The notes under the pieces were generated by a model, which was given only the letters and a program-made list of their open reading frames with translations, was not told where the DNA came from and did no database searches. 64,000 bases of DNA from Gnetum montanum (lineage: Eukaryota > Streptophyta > Gnetopsida > Gnetales > Gnetaceae): the NCBI GenBank assembly GCA_015680685.1, contig MNCI01011103.1:9718-73717 (forward strand), read 5' to 3'. The position numbers were made by a program, and so were the translations under genes. Of the stretch, positions 33,375 to 45,221 are shown one piece after another (positions within the stretch are counted from its first letter, which is position 1; every line of letters begins with the position of its first letter).

Positions 33375-36153
33375 GAAAAAGGAGTCTTTGATAAAACTCT
33401 TTAGCTTCCTAAATAAAAATTGATGATTAACAAGATGAATATCCTTGTGATTTGAGGGATTTATGAAGTGAGTAAATACTTGATACAAAGCTCGTTGAAT
33501 AACCTACCTTCTTAAAAAATTTTAGAGCAATTAGATTTTTTTCTTCTATGAAAAATTCTTCTTGAATTAGTGTATTGAAATCTAACTATTCAACTTCTAA
33601 ACAATAGAAATAAATGATGAATGCACCTTTATTCTCTAGAATTATGATCCAAAAGTGATATGGAATGATGAATAAGAGTGCTTGATGATTCAAAAATTTG
33701 AAAGTAGTGTTGAGTTAATGAATTAATGTTGATTAATGATTAATGATGATGAATTTACCTAAATTATTAAAGATAATAAATGATGATAAACAAGAATTGA
33801 TAGAAATGCTAAAATATGAAAAAAGAATAAAAAATTTTGGAAAAAATTTGAACTTAATATCTCTTATCTAATTGAAAATATGCATTATATCATGGTATGA
33901 CCTTTGTATTTATGAAAAATGATTGTAGTTGTACTAGGGGATAATGAAAATTTATTCCCCAATGATAAAAAGGAATACGTTCTAAAAAATAATTATGAAT
34001 TGGGATCAAAATTAAGTACAGGTACCCATCAATTTATAAAGTAAGAAATAATTTGATTTTTTAACAAAAGAGAATAAATAGAGTTCATGGTTTTAGTTCA
34101 TAAGCCACAAGGTATACTAAAATATCACTTGAATTACAATCTATTATTAACATATATATGATTCGATGTGCTTGGTGTGATATGCTTGTTAATTGGATGT
34201 TGACATCATATGTTGCAAGTTGAAGGATTCCTTGCTTGTGGTTTGATCCATGATCCTTGCTCATAGGCAATTAGTTAAGGTGCCAAAGGATCTCACTCTA
34301 TTTATATTGACTCCTTTTATATTTTAGGTCATGGAGTTGCTCAAGGAGATGGAGGCATTAACGCTTAAATGTTGTTTATGATAATACTTATTACTATGCT
34401 TTCCTAGCATTTAGTAACTATTTTATTTTATTTATATTATGAATATTGGATATGAGATATATGTATTTAATAGAATCATATTCACTCAGAGTTTATATAA
34501 TAGAATAAGGTAGTGTAGTGTAATATTTCATATTATGTTGATGAAGTAGTGCTTACTTTATGTATGGTAGCATGCTAGTCTTAGTGACTATTTTCTTGAC
34601 ATTATTTTCATGCTTATGTCTATGATGGAGATGTGATAAAGATATATGTGCTAGGACATGGGTAGCAATAAGTAATCTTATATTTGTCCTTTTTTAATTA
34701 CATGATATTAACATTCTAGTAGCACACATGCATGGAGATATATGGTATATGTAGTTGGAAATCTCATTGTGCTCATTTCAGTTCATATGCTACATTGGTT
34801 TATTCTTGTTATGTAGAACTTAGCGAATGCATGCTTATATTATACTCTTAATACACAATCACATTTGCTATTATTAATCATGAATTATACATATAATTTT
34901 TATGATAATGTGATCCTATGTTATTTCCATTCTTTGTTAGTAATGCATTTTTAATTTTATAATAGTTATGTAGCAATAACCATATGTTGAGTAGTAGTTT
35001 GACCTACATAGTGCCTTCTAAGTCTAGGATAGGTATGAATGCATTATAAGAAACCATTATAGGAGGAGCAACAACATCAACAGAAGCCCCATAAGTAACA
35101 TGGACTAAGGGATAAGCCTCATAATAACTACAACTAGCATCATTTTAGGGATTAGTTCGAAGACATGCTAATGATTGCAATACCTAATGTGGATTCTAGC
35201 TAGTGGCATAAAAACCTTGAATTGTACTTTAGAATATAGTTGTTGAACAAGAGGCTTAGCACAAGGTCTAACTGAAGATTATTTTAGTTATGATATCTTT
35301 TTTAATAGCTTAGGATCCTAAGCTAGATATATACAATGTATAGACCTAAGAAGTATTTTTGATGTAATATAATGTATTACAAAATTTTAAAGGATGGAGA
35401 AATGCCTAAAAACTTAGAGAAAAAGTGTAAAACCTTACCCTACCACACATGGCTAGTATGAAGTGATGTTCAAGAGTGTTAGTAATAACACAAAAGAAGC
35501 ATGAAAATCCTACAAACCACAGGTACATGAAAATACATTAAAGATAAACCACTTGATATATATATCTCACAAGATCAAATTGTACAAAAATCCATGCCAA
35601 AGCAAAGTCCAAGCATACATATTAATTTATAAAATAACATGTTTCTACATAAACCAAAATGTTGTACTACTCTCACAAAATACAAAACATAACATCCCAT
35701 ACATAAGAGTAGAGTGAAGCTCTACAAATATGAATGTTCTACATAAAACTATCCATGGATATATACATCAATCACTCTTTATAGACATCCCTCTCCTTAG
35801 CCCTTCCAATGCTCTCCTGCACACTACAACCTCTACTTGTAACTAAATAAAGTCAGTATAAAACTAAGTGGGAAGCTCGTACACTTCCCCTACTAGATGG
35901 TTAACAAGTGCTACACTAGAGGAGAGGAATGGGGTACAAAGTAACTTGCATTAATAATCAATCTCACACATGCTCTAAGCAACACATGCACATACAATAT
36001 CACACATATTACTAGCATAATCAATACTAAAATAAATAAATATCTAACACACAATCACTAATATATCATTCTTAAGAATAATTAATCATATATCCATTGC
36101 ACCATACTACATGTAGTTCCACTATCATGCCCATGCATTTTTATCCAAAGCAT
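33375..36153. other. AT-rich spacer, no gene seen
   Basis: This is the host side of the T1 insertion and continues at 53126. I find no LTR pair, ORF or RNA gene. A phrase like CAACAGAAGCCCCATAAG near 35080 resembles AATAGAAGCCCCATGGG at 19904, hinting at a shared decayed repeat. Confidence 0.4.
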
Positions 36154-36556
36154 TCCACTAAAACACCATAAATTTTAGGACTCTCATGATTCAATAGTGC
36201 CAAAATTTGGACAAGGATCCTTGCAAGCATGATGTCACGTGGGAGCGCATTGATGACATGGCACCTTGAAATTCCTAACACCTACAAGGTTACTTTCGAT
36301 CCTGCCTACCACCCTCCATAGTACAGTCAACGTGGCACCCAGCCATGAGCTAGCTTGCACAAAAAAGGCACTAGGGGTAGACCTTATAGCCCAACAAATT
36401 TTCTATCTCCCAGGCTGATAGGCTTGCTACACCCTCTAACTTGCCCAGCTTGACACTTGACCCAACTGACAGTCTACCTAGAAACCATGCTAGGAGCTTT
36501 CAAAGGTGTTTAGGATGGAATAAATAGTTTGGCAAGTTTTATAACCACAGGAACCT

Positions 36557-37400
36557 GCTACGCTATGCTACAATGCACAATGTAGTAGGCCTTGAGAAGA
36601 TTGATTGGGCACCAAAGATCCAGATTGACAATGACTCAGCCCTCCAAGACATCTACCCCACTTCATCCTTAAAAGCATGAGCAACATGATGTAGTGAAAT
36701 GTGGCAAGTTTTGTCAGAAAAAATCTCAGTTTGAGTGTTATGCTATGCTACGCTACGCAGCATAGCAAGGATTCACTATGATAATAATCCTACTTAGATT
36801 GCTTTGACAGAGTAAGCATATTTTCCCATGCCTCAACCATTAAACATACTTGCTCTATTTTCATGCTAGGACATGACTAAAATTCTATGACAAAGTGATT
36901 GTGAAGTAAGTTAGAATTCAAGCCAAACTGGGTGCTACGCTATGGTATGCTATGCAGCATAGTAGGGACAGAATACATGAAGGTGCTCTACCAAGTGGTT
37001 CCTGCAAAAGAATTGCACTTGGCCATGCTCCAGCTTTCAAGATTGCTTGTCCCTTTGGGTTTCAATCAAATTTTCTTAACAAAGCATCATAGATCAAAAT
37101 AGGAATTCATGTCACATTGGCTGCTACGCTGTGCCGCGCTATGTAGCGTAGCACAACGTAGCAAGGACACAAAACTTGAAAGCATCCCAAGGATGAACTC
37201 CATGGGTCCCAAGACCTTTCAACATGGAAGGTAGGGTTGTCAATTGTAGAAGCTACTTGCCTAGCCAGGCCTCACAGAAGTATTCTCCACTTTCAAGAAA
37301 AATTTCTCTCAAGACTAGTGGCTACGCTACACAATGTAGCATAACATAGCATGCAAGTGTTTACGCTAAGCCAATATGCTGGGTAGCGTAAGTAGAATAA
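36557..37400 (+). repeat. T1 5' LTR: five ~190-bp repeats with palindromes
   Basis: Palindromic cores start at 36557, 36742, 36934, 37123 and 37321, that is 185, 192, 189 and 198 bases apart. Examples are TATGCTACGCTACGCAGCATA and CTATGTAGCGTAGC. Flanks are related too: GCAAGG/GTAGGG plus an A-rich stretch on the right, and TTYAAG..AACTGGGTGCTACGC-like phrases on the left. The 3' LTR keeps the same array at 51219, 51389, 51586, 51793 and 51991. Confidence 0.8.
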
Positions 37401-37403
37401 AAA

Positions 37404-37691
37404 TTGCATGGAAACATTAGGATATCTCTAGTTAGCTCCAAAACTTATTGGCAATGGCACTACCATCTTGGCATCTCTTCAACAGACAGGATTAGCAAGT
37501 TTGCTTTATTTTGCACCCCCCTGATTATTCCCAAAGTTGCCCCTACGCTTGACCCTACTTGCAAGAGTAGGGAAGATGTAGTCCTGGAGCACCGACTCCA
37601 CTTTGCATTCATTATTGGCATTCTTTGTAACAAACATGGTAGTTCCCTAGATTTTGGCACACCTAGCTTGAAGAGTATCCTAATAGCATAG
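37404..37691 (+). other. Open frame inside the T1 5' LTR (95 codons)
   Basis: An uninterrupted frame that is also open in the 3' LTR at 52067-52351 (94 codons). The two share KFALFCTPLIIPKV, TLDPT, LEHRL and CNKHGSSLDFGT. No family is recognised. It lies upstream of the LTR TATA box, so it would not be on the genomic RNA from this LTR. It may be a captured fragment or chance. Confidence 0.3.
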
Positions 37692-37843
37692 CAGGTTTCA
37701 TGTTTAGCATCACACTATAGCGTAGCACACCAACATAACACTGCAGCCTAGCATTACACAATAGCATGCCACAATCACGTTTGCACTTTGTGGGACCTAA
37801 GACATATGGCATCCAAACCATGTTTCTCTCCTGCATCTGGCTC

Positions 37844-37851
37844 TATAAATA
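37844..37851 (+). promoter_or_regulatory. T1 LTR TATA box
   Basis: TATAAATA within GGCTCTATAAATATCCC. The matching box in the 3' LTR is at 52487-52494. The position, about 1.7 kb into the LTR, fits a long U3 followed by R and U5. Confidence 0.78.
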
Positions 37852-38459
37852 TCCCAACAAACAATGTTCAAGGGATTGACTTGGAAGATTAGCATTTTGG
37901 CATTTTGGCTTTCTTATGAGTAGCATTTTTGGCATTCAGCTTTCTAGTGATTGGCTTTGGCCAAGAGACTGGCAAGTAGACAATTAACAAGTAGAAAACC
38001 CCTAGTAGCAACATCTCCTGATCTCTTCTAGCCTAGCAAGAACCAGCTCATCAGTCCCTGTTAGCAGGCCGCTGGTAGCAGTCCAAAACCTGTGACCATA
38101 CTATTCCATTGTATGCTATGCCCATCCATACTGTGCATCTATTGTACATCTTCATCAGCCAAACAAATATCAAATCCCCTAATCTTGGGGTGGTGTACTC
38201 TCTCAGTCAAGCTTATTTCATTCTGTTTTGCTATTACCATATTTTGTGTCATTGCTTATCAATTTACGTTTATCACTTAAGTCATATGCATCATCTCTAA
38301 AATAATTTTTTATGAAAGGTTATCATACACTGATTAAGTCCCTGTCTGATCGACTAGACCATTCAAGGCACCCTATTTCTATTTTTTCTCTAGCATTGTT
38401 GTACGTCCAATAACCTCTTGGTGTTCCAACCACCAACATTTTTGTTTACTACAATTTTT

Positions 38460-38476
38460 TGGTGCTAGAAGGAGGA
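38460..38476 (+). other. T1 primer binding site
   Basis: After a 6-base spacer (ATTTTT) the 5' LTR is followed by TGGTGCTAGAAGGAGGA, a likely decayed TGGCGCYAGAAGGAGG-type site. It differs from the A-family site, as expected for Tat. I cannot name the tRNA with confidence. Confidence 0.6.
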
Positions 38477-39027
38477 CATTCTTTGTGCCCTTTCTGCACA
38501 TCACAGGTAATCTTGCACACTTTCTGTACCTTGTTACCTATGAGTGTAGACATGACACCCTTGTGGTTTTCTACACACCAGGTGGTGCAAATTTCTCTCA
38601 ATGATAGTTCCTCTGGAACCCTAAAGGATGAAAGCCTCCAATTGCTTACTGTACCACACTACACTACCTGCATCTTGTATGGCATAGCGATTAGACTAGT
38701 GTGATACGCTGACCATACACCCATCTATAGTTTTATGCTATCTATCATGTAACACCCCTCTACAGGGTTATGCTATTTACTATGTCACGTTCGCTACAGT
38801 GCTATGCTACCCATTGTAATACACTGCCCATTATGTTACGCTATCTATGTCTTGTACAACACAGCAAACCTTTCAGCATAGTAGCATTGCTTAAAGTAGC
38901 AGGTGTAACAGTGAAGGAAGCTAGCTTCTAACACTTCCCAATGTACCCAGTTTCAGCCTCCTCTCCTACAACTCTCAACTACAACCACTTAGCATAACAA
39001 CACACTTCTTATGACTCCTCCTTAAGC
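38477..39027 (+). other. T1 leader between primer site and gag
   Basis: At 38695-38900 it holds short repeats around TTATGCTATCTAT, GCTATGCTACCCATTGTAA and TTACGCTATCTATG. These share the GCTATGCTA motif with the LTR palindromes and the antisense intron. No ORF is supported. Confidence 0.55.
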
Positions 39028-41153
39028 ATGCCTTTCCTGTTTCCATCAATTTCACAACCAAAAATGATTCCCGCAACCACTGCCATTCCTACCTTTAACC
39101 TGGAGGTGTTCTACAACATCTAGAATGTGGCAGGTCTTGAGAAACTACCCAGCCTAGTCCTGATGCCAAGGCAGTCCTTGAGACTACGACAGAAATCACC
39201 TGAACATTTTCCTTAGGATGAGGAGTGATACAACTTCCTCTACGCGAAAATGTAGGCCAACATACCATTCGACAATTGCGAACTCAAAGAGAAACATAAC
39301 TTTGAGTTCATCTACCAAAATAGGAGGGAGTTTATCCCTACTCCTGAAATCACTATCTCGTTAATCGAGACATACCAGTGGATGCTAAGCCAACTTGTCC
39401 ACATGAGTAGGGCAAGAGAACAGAACACAACATCCCACTATGAAGAATCCTTGCAAGATGGGTAAGAAGATCTAGACTCCCACTCGGAAGGTGGTGCTCC
39501 AATCTACACCACAAGTGTCCCTTCTACATCCATTTCTCATTTTCACCAATCACAATTCTCTACTCCCTTCATCACTACCACGATTCCACCACAACCCAGA
39601 CCCTCTTCAGTAATGGGTAGTCATCCCATGTTTTCAGCTTATCAGCACACAGGCCCCTCAACCTCGTTCTCTGTCACTCTTCCTTCCCAATCTATCCCTA
39701 TATCGCACCCAATGTTAGTAACATCTATGCTACCATATGTGCACACTGTGCCTACGTCATAGCTTCACATGAGCTCCGCTTCAATCCCCTCATCTACACC
39801 CATCCCACCGATAGTAGCAGCTCCTACATCAACTACATGGTGCACAACAACCCCTATTTTTCCTATCACCCAACCCTAAACACCACTTGCTGGAGCAGCC
39901 CCAACGATGCCCCCCATGGGATAGGTCGTTGCCCCAATAATGTCACCAATGATGGTTGTTGTCATAGCCCCACAGCCCCCTGCAACATCTCCAAGTCTGG
40001 ATCAAGCTTTCCAACTCATTCAGACCCTCACGGAACAAATCAAACAACTTTAGGTCGTCACTTCTGAAACCATGCAAGTCATGGATTTTTACCATGATGA
40101 CCCTATCNGTTCTGAAACCATGCAAGTCATGGATTTTTACCATGATGACCCTATCAGCTCAGCTATTCCTATGCTCATGTTATCCCCTAGGGTGCCACTC
40201 CCCTAGTTTACAAAATACAATGGGGAGGGTGATCCTAATGCGCATTTAGTGACTTTTAGGTCCGAATCCCTATTGCTACAACCATGGCCTCACACCATCA
40301 TCTGTGTCTTTGCCATGTCTCTAATAGGTAAAGCTTTGGACTGGTACCATGCACTTCCACATGCCTCTATCTCCATCCTAGAGGAACTACTAAGTCAATT
40401 TGTGACCCACTTCAAGTACAACTTGAAATCGGAAGTCACACTAAACTAGCTCATGAGTGTCAAGTAGGACCTGCTAGAATCTGTGGAGAGATTCATACAA
40501 TGATGGAGTGTAACCTTAAATGAGTTACATGAACCAATTGCTGAGGCTCACTTGTTAGCCATATTTAAGGATATGGTAAATGACTTTATTAAGTCCAAAC
40601 TCTACTACCTAGCCTTGAGGTCCCTTAGCCAAGCATTTGCTCAAATCAAGAGCATTCAAGATGTAGCTGAAGTCAATTGGGACCTAGCCTATGTGACCTA
40701 TAAAAATGCACACATCAAGAAAGAAAAAGAGAAGGAAAAGGCCACAGCAACCACAGTGGTTACAATTTCCAAGGAAACCAAGCCCAACAATAGCAATAAC
40801 AAAAGGGCTGCTACCACACTTGACGCTCCCACTAACACCACACTTGGCTTCAGCAACACAAGTCAGTCCTTAGCCTCAACACCTATGGTGACAACCCAGC
40901 CAAGGTTGAACTTTGAGTGTAAGGATCACGCCAAGTATACCCCATTACCAATTAAGCCTTTAGAATTTCTAAAGCAATTGTTGGAAGCTGGGTGTATGGG
41001 CACTGCGTCAATCACACGTGGGAAAGCATTAGTCATAGTACATAGCAAAAAAATGCAACAACATAGAGAGCCTAACATAGTAACTTCAACATACCTATCT
41101 CAAGATCAATCTACCTTAGCCGATCAATCATGTCATCAACCACCCCCTCCATA
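39028..41153 (+). pseudogene. T1 gag
   Basis: Starting at the ATG at 39028 (MPFLFPSISQPK), one frame remains readable to 41153 with about a dozen stops. There is an N-terminal region, a long P/S/T-rich segment (39500-39960), then the gag core: TKYNGEGDPNAHLVTF, GKALDWYHAL, ISILEELLSQFVTHF and VERFI. This matches the YDG-DP--HL--F and W--L---I-SF-EL---F pattern of plant gypsy gag. A K/E-rich and T/N-rich tail ends near RLNFECKDHAKYTPLPIKPL (about 40900-40970), also found in T2. Beyond about 40990 the frame no longer resembles T2 and may be read-through into the inserted block. An exact 46-base duplication around the N at 40108 is probably artificial. Confidence 0.82.
40062..40155. other. N flanked by an exact 46-bp duplication
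   Basis: The bases 40062-40107 recur exactly at 40110-40155, N at 40108, inside T1 gag. The overlap length is the same as at 26629. Confidence 0.85.
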
Positions 41154-44100
41154 AAGGTGAATTTATTGGGGGTCTCGATCCATGGTTGGAGACGGATCAA
41201 GGAAGAAGGATCAAGGGCTCTAACAGTGGTGTTCGCTGCATAGTAAAATATGTTAGTAATGATGGAGAGGACAACAACGAAACTAAAAATATAACATAAA
41301 CAACAGTGCAAAGCTCCTACCCGGCAAATCCTCAGGGGTGATAGTGAGGGAATCGCCCATCAACACATTGTCAAGCAAGCGATCAAACTCACTAGCATCA
41401 AATTGCAGCCCTTCCCCTTCTAGCTGGCTCAAAGTGTGGTGGCATCCTCAATAGTCATATTCCCCTCAAGTGCTGGGGCACATTCTGCAAAAGAGTCATC
41501 GGTAACAGGGGCCTCTTCCTCTATAGTTGGGCCCTCTTCTTCCTCTACAGCGAGGGCCCCTGATTTAGGGTCCAAAACCTTTTCTTACTCTTCTATTAAA
41601 CATAGCTAAGGTAAGTAGGCTAGCCTAACTTAAAATTTGGAATTAACTAATGAAATAATTACATACACTTACCAACCGTGGGCTATACTTTATGAACCTT
41701 GATCTGTAACTTTCATTAGGACGAGACTTTTTACACTACAACCTGCTTTTTACCATTTCTACAATGATGCATGCCCCCTTACCACATTGCCTATGTTAAT
41801 GGGAGGTGCCTCTCCAACACTGTATAGGGCACAAAAGGTATGCCCCACCTGATCCCTCGTTGTTATCGAAAGTGATTCCCCGATAGCTTCTGAGGGGTCT
41901 TGGGACTAGGTGGTGTAGAACACTTGGCACATCCACAACTTGGATATCTAGGTGCGATCTTGATGCACCTAAGCATCATTCTCACAGACCACCAATATTT
42001 TCACAAAGCTTCATAGGCAAGCTATGAAGAAGGCATAATGCACATTGAAACAAGCATCAAGCTTCTCATGAATCTTGACCATTTTAGCCTACAAGTCTTC
42101 ATAGAGATACTTGGCCTAGTTGTAGCTTCTTCCATAATGTCCCTCATTATTTAGGCCTAATATACTCTAAGGATTTTCCCTTAGGAGAGTAGCTTGGGGA
42201 AGGCATAGGCCCAGAAGACAGGGTAAACCATTTAGGCCACCACTAGCTTGACCTTATGGATGTAAATCCCTTTTTGGTCCTTGTTTGTCCCCAACCATTC
42301 CTCTATGTCCCCCTAATGGTTGACATCCTTGCTAGTCCTTTCCCCTATAGGTAGACCATCATAAGCAACATTGAAAAGATCTGCAAAAAGTTTGTCATTG
42401 ATTTCAAACACTACCCACACATTGTGAACCCGTGTGCGGAAGCGATCAGCCTTTTTGAAAAAAGAATCAACTAAGGAGAGAATTTCGGTAGCTAGGACAC
42501 TAGGATTTATTATTAGGAATAAATCCATGAGTTCAGCCTCCTAAATGTTGTGAACTAGGGTGGCTGGGGCCCCATTGCAAAGCCAACACTGAGTTTCGTC
42601 CACCTCCCCATACTTGAAGAAGAGGTTGGTTTCGTCATGCCTAGAGGTGATCACTGTATCCTCTTGGGATTTTCTTGCTACTAAAATAACTATAAAAAAA
42701 ATTAGTAAAAGAAAAAGAAAATCATCACTTGAGCACATAAAAAATTGCCCGATTTAACATACTAGGTCTAAATGGCATAGGAAATGGTGGAAGTTCCACC
42801 AAAACGTCTTCTACGGTAAGCAGGTGGCGAGATGCTCATTTGCTATCCAACCAACCAACTTCTTCAAATTTCCCATAGAACTTGGCATACTTAGTTGGAT
42901 AGGTTTTGAAATCAAGCATGAGTTGTTCTGTAACACTAGCATGCATGTTCTCGGTAGAGAAGAACTCTTGCAAAGCCGTTTGGGCTAACGCCAATGTATC
43001 TGCATTACCGTGAAGACCATCGTTGCTAATATAAAACCTAGCACATGAAAAATATGGTAAGTATTTTGACTAGTGTAAGGCAAATGATACAACATGATTA
43101 AAACATCTTCACAGGACTCGCCCATTGACATAATAAATGGTTTCCAAGTGGGTTTTGAAAGTAGGTGCCCATGTGATGGGCAACATACAATGTATTGTAT
43201 TGATGATAGCATTTGAATTTGGGCATGTCCCAAATCCAACTTAAGCATCTCAAGATTATTGGACACCAGTTTGAGCCTTCTATCCCTTCGCCTTTGATGG
43301 ACCCATCAGCCATGAACTTTAGAATGCCCTAGTTTACCCTAGGCAACAACGTTTCAATAAGTAGAGTGGCTATTTCAGTCGATAAGTATGACCACACAAT
43401 CACACTAACATGATGAAGGAGGAACTCTAGAAAGTCCCACGCAACCTCCTAGAACTAGATTGCCTGATGCCCTACCCATGCATGGGGAGGGGGGGACATT
43501 GGCCACAGGTTCACTAAGGCAACACAGGACTCCTACTAACTCAAGGATGATTAGGATGGATTTCAACATGACCCTGTGCAACACAACAAAAAGTGTTAGT
43601 GCAACATTCATGTGACGATTACTAAGTAGCGTAGCGTAAGCCTTGATGTACAAATTTTTCCTTAGGCTTCAAATAGTAACATAGGTACAATCACACAGAA
43701 CTAAACATGACGTGTAGCATAGAAGGGTGTTACACATAGCATAGCATAGTGGGTACATCCAACACAGTGTAACGACTATACCTTGCATAGTGCAACATAG
43801 CAGGTACACCCTTCATAGTGTAATGATTATGACCTACATAAGCGCAACATAGCAGGCACACCCTGCATAACATAGTGTAGCAAGCATGCTCTGTGTAGAG
43901 TAGCATAGCAGCTACACTTTGCAGAAAAGTAACAGCTACATTATGCGCAGCATAGTGAGACATCCACACTTCATGTAAGCATAGCAAAGTCACAAGTGTG
44001 ATGGACATGACAATATAACAAGTATGACAACATAACAAGTATGACATATATAACCATAGGACAAGTGGAACAACATGGTAAGTAAAACACTAACACGCAT

Positions 44101-44853
44101 AGCAGAATAAGAGTTCCAACAGCATAGCAGGTCTGCTAGCATAGCAACGTAACAGGCCTGCCAGTGTAGCAGCATGGTAGCTATGGCACTATAGCAATGT
44201 AGCATAACAAGAACCAAAAACATAACATAGTAACACTCACACTAATTAGAAGCAACACAGTTTTGGAAAAATACACAGAGAGTTCCCGTTATCCTGACCT
44301 TGCCCCACTGCATGAAATACAGCCAAGTAAAATGCAAACAAAAAATGAAATCCCCTTGCACATGCTACGCTATGCTAGACACACCCTACACCGCACAAAA
44401 AATTTTTAAACAAAAAATCCTTTCTAAGGGTGGTACGCTACACTAAGCATGCGCTACGTTGCCTAGAACCACCCAAACCCCTACGATAGCATAATGAACA
44501 TTCCTAACAATGGTCACTAGGGCAGTGCTATGCACTGCCATAGTGTAGTGATCGCCATGACCACTGCAGCTAGAGTGGCGACAGCCAAGGCTCAGTGGCC
44601 AAAATAGTAACAAAATCAATAACAATAGTCGCAGCGTAGCCACAGTGACAACTGAGACAACCAAAATAGTGATGACAATAACAATCTAACTTGATAAATT
44701 ATACAACGAAGACGAGGGTAGCATAGTGACTTACCAAGCGAATGGAGCCTCTCACTACTCCTCAATATGCACCTTGGGAAGGTGTCGCAGGATGCCCTCC
44801 CCTTCGGCTAAGTTGGTTAGCCCCTGATGCCTACGCTCATTTTTGCACGTCAT
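41111..44853 (-). pseudogene. Antisense, intron-containing gene with FCP1/NIF-like HAD domain inside T1
   Basis: Minus-strand gene remnant. Exon 1 runs from the ATG at 44853 (MTCKNERRHQGL, then ILRHLPKVHIEE) to a perfect donor CTTG|GTAAGT at 44735/44734. The next acceptor is TTTTTGTTGTGTTGCACAG|G at 43573. Exon 2 (43573 to about 43095) reads MLKSILIILELVGVLCCLSE, then WDFLEFLLHHVSVIVWSYL and NTLYVAHHMGTYFQNPLGNH. These three blocks align with HAD motif I (LDLNGVL), the F--VWS motif and the NTL-IDD---NP motif of FCP1/NIF-like phosphatases. Key acids are changed (D to E; DD to AH). Further coding pieces lie at 43050-42800, 42740-42300 and 41580-41321. The last intron (41320-41236, 85 bases, GT...TACTAAC...CAG) keeps the frame (ITPEDLP|ANTTVRALDP), and the final exon stops at 41111. 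Stops and frameshifts show it is no longer intact. Confidence 0.65.
43700..44225 (-). repeat. Minisatellite in the first intron of the antisense gene
   Basis: Plus-strand units such as CATAGTGTAGCAGGTACACCC and CACAGCATAGCAGG recur with a period of about 35-55 bases. They reuse the GCATAGC/GTAGC words of the T1 LTR palindromes. The repeat lies wholly between donor 44734 and acceptor 43574. Confidence 0.7.
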
Positions 44854-44997
44854 TGCCTGCTCACAAACATGGATGTATCAATTGTATGAACTGCTACGCT
44901 ATGATCAATATGCTAACTATAAGCTCAACTGCGCTATGCTCTGGGTGTAGGGTGTAATTGTTAGTGAAAGTAACCATATTACCATGGGGTAATCCTC

Positions 44998-45005
44998 TAT
45001 TTATA
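44998..45005 (-). promoter_or_regulatory. Antisense TATA box for the HAD-like gene
   Basis: The minus strand reads GGCTATAAATAGAGG, a near-perfect plant TATA box, 145 bases before the ATG at 44853. Upstream (45030-45150) are GCATAGC-type words such as CTATGCTATAGTAG and TGTTACGCTATAGG, resembling the U3 palindromes of the T1 LTR. Confidence 0.6.
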
Positions 45006-45221
45006 GCCTGCGGGGTCAAAAACTTGTTACTTTCATCTCCTACACGTAACGTAGAATGTTCCGCATTCCATGCATGACACACAGCGCCCCTATCTACTAT
45101 AGCATAGCAGAGGACATTCTTGTCCCCTATAGCGTAACATGGACCTGCTGCAGCATAACATGTAGGTACAATGTACCACACAAAGGCATTAAAATTTTTA
45201 CTTCATTTTTCATGATTTTGC

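Larger units (their letters stand above)
36159..38453 (+). repeat. T1 5' LTR
   Basis: 2295 bases. The first 1.2 kb (U3) holds five diverged repeats of about 190 bases, each centred on a palindrome built from GCTACGCTATGC. The TATA box is at 37844-37851. A 95-codon frame lies at 37404-37691. The end ...TTTACTACA matches TCACTACA of the 3' LTR. Confidence 0.94.

Noticed and set aside
40552-41154. 200-codon open frame as an intact host gene
   Set aside because: It continues the T1 gag frame upstream through a few stops, and its middle matches the T2 gag end.
43730-44223. Minus frames rich in C, Y, L, H as exons of the antisense gene
   Set aside because: They are translations of the minisatellite between a good donor (44734) and a good acceptor (43574), hence intron.
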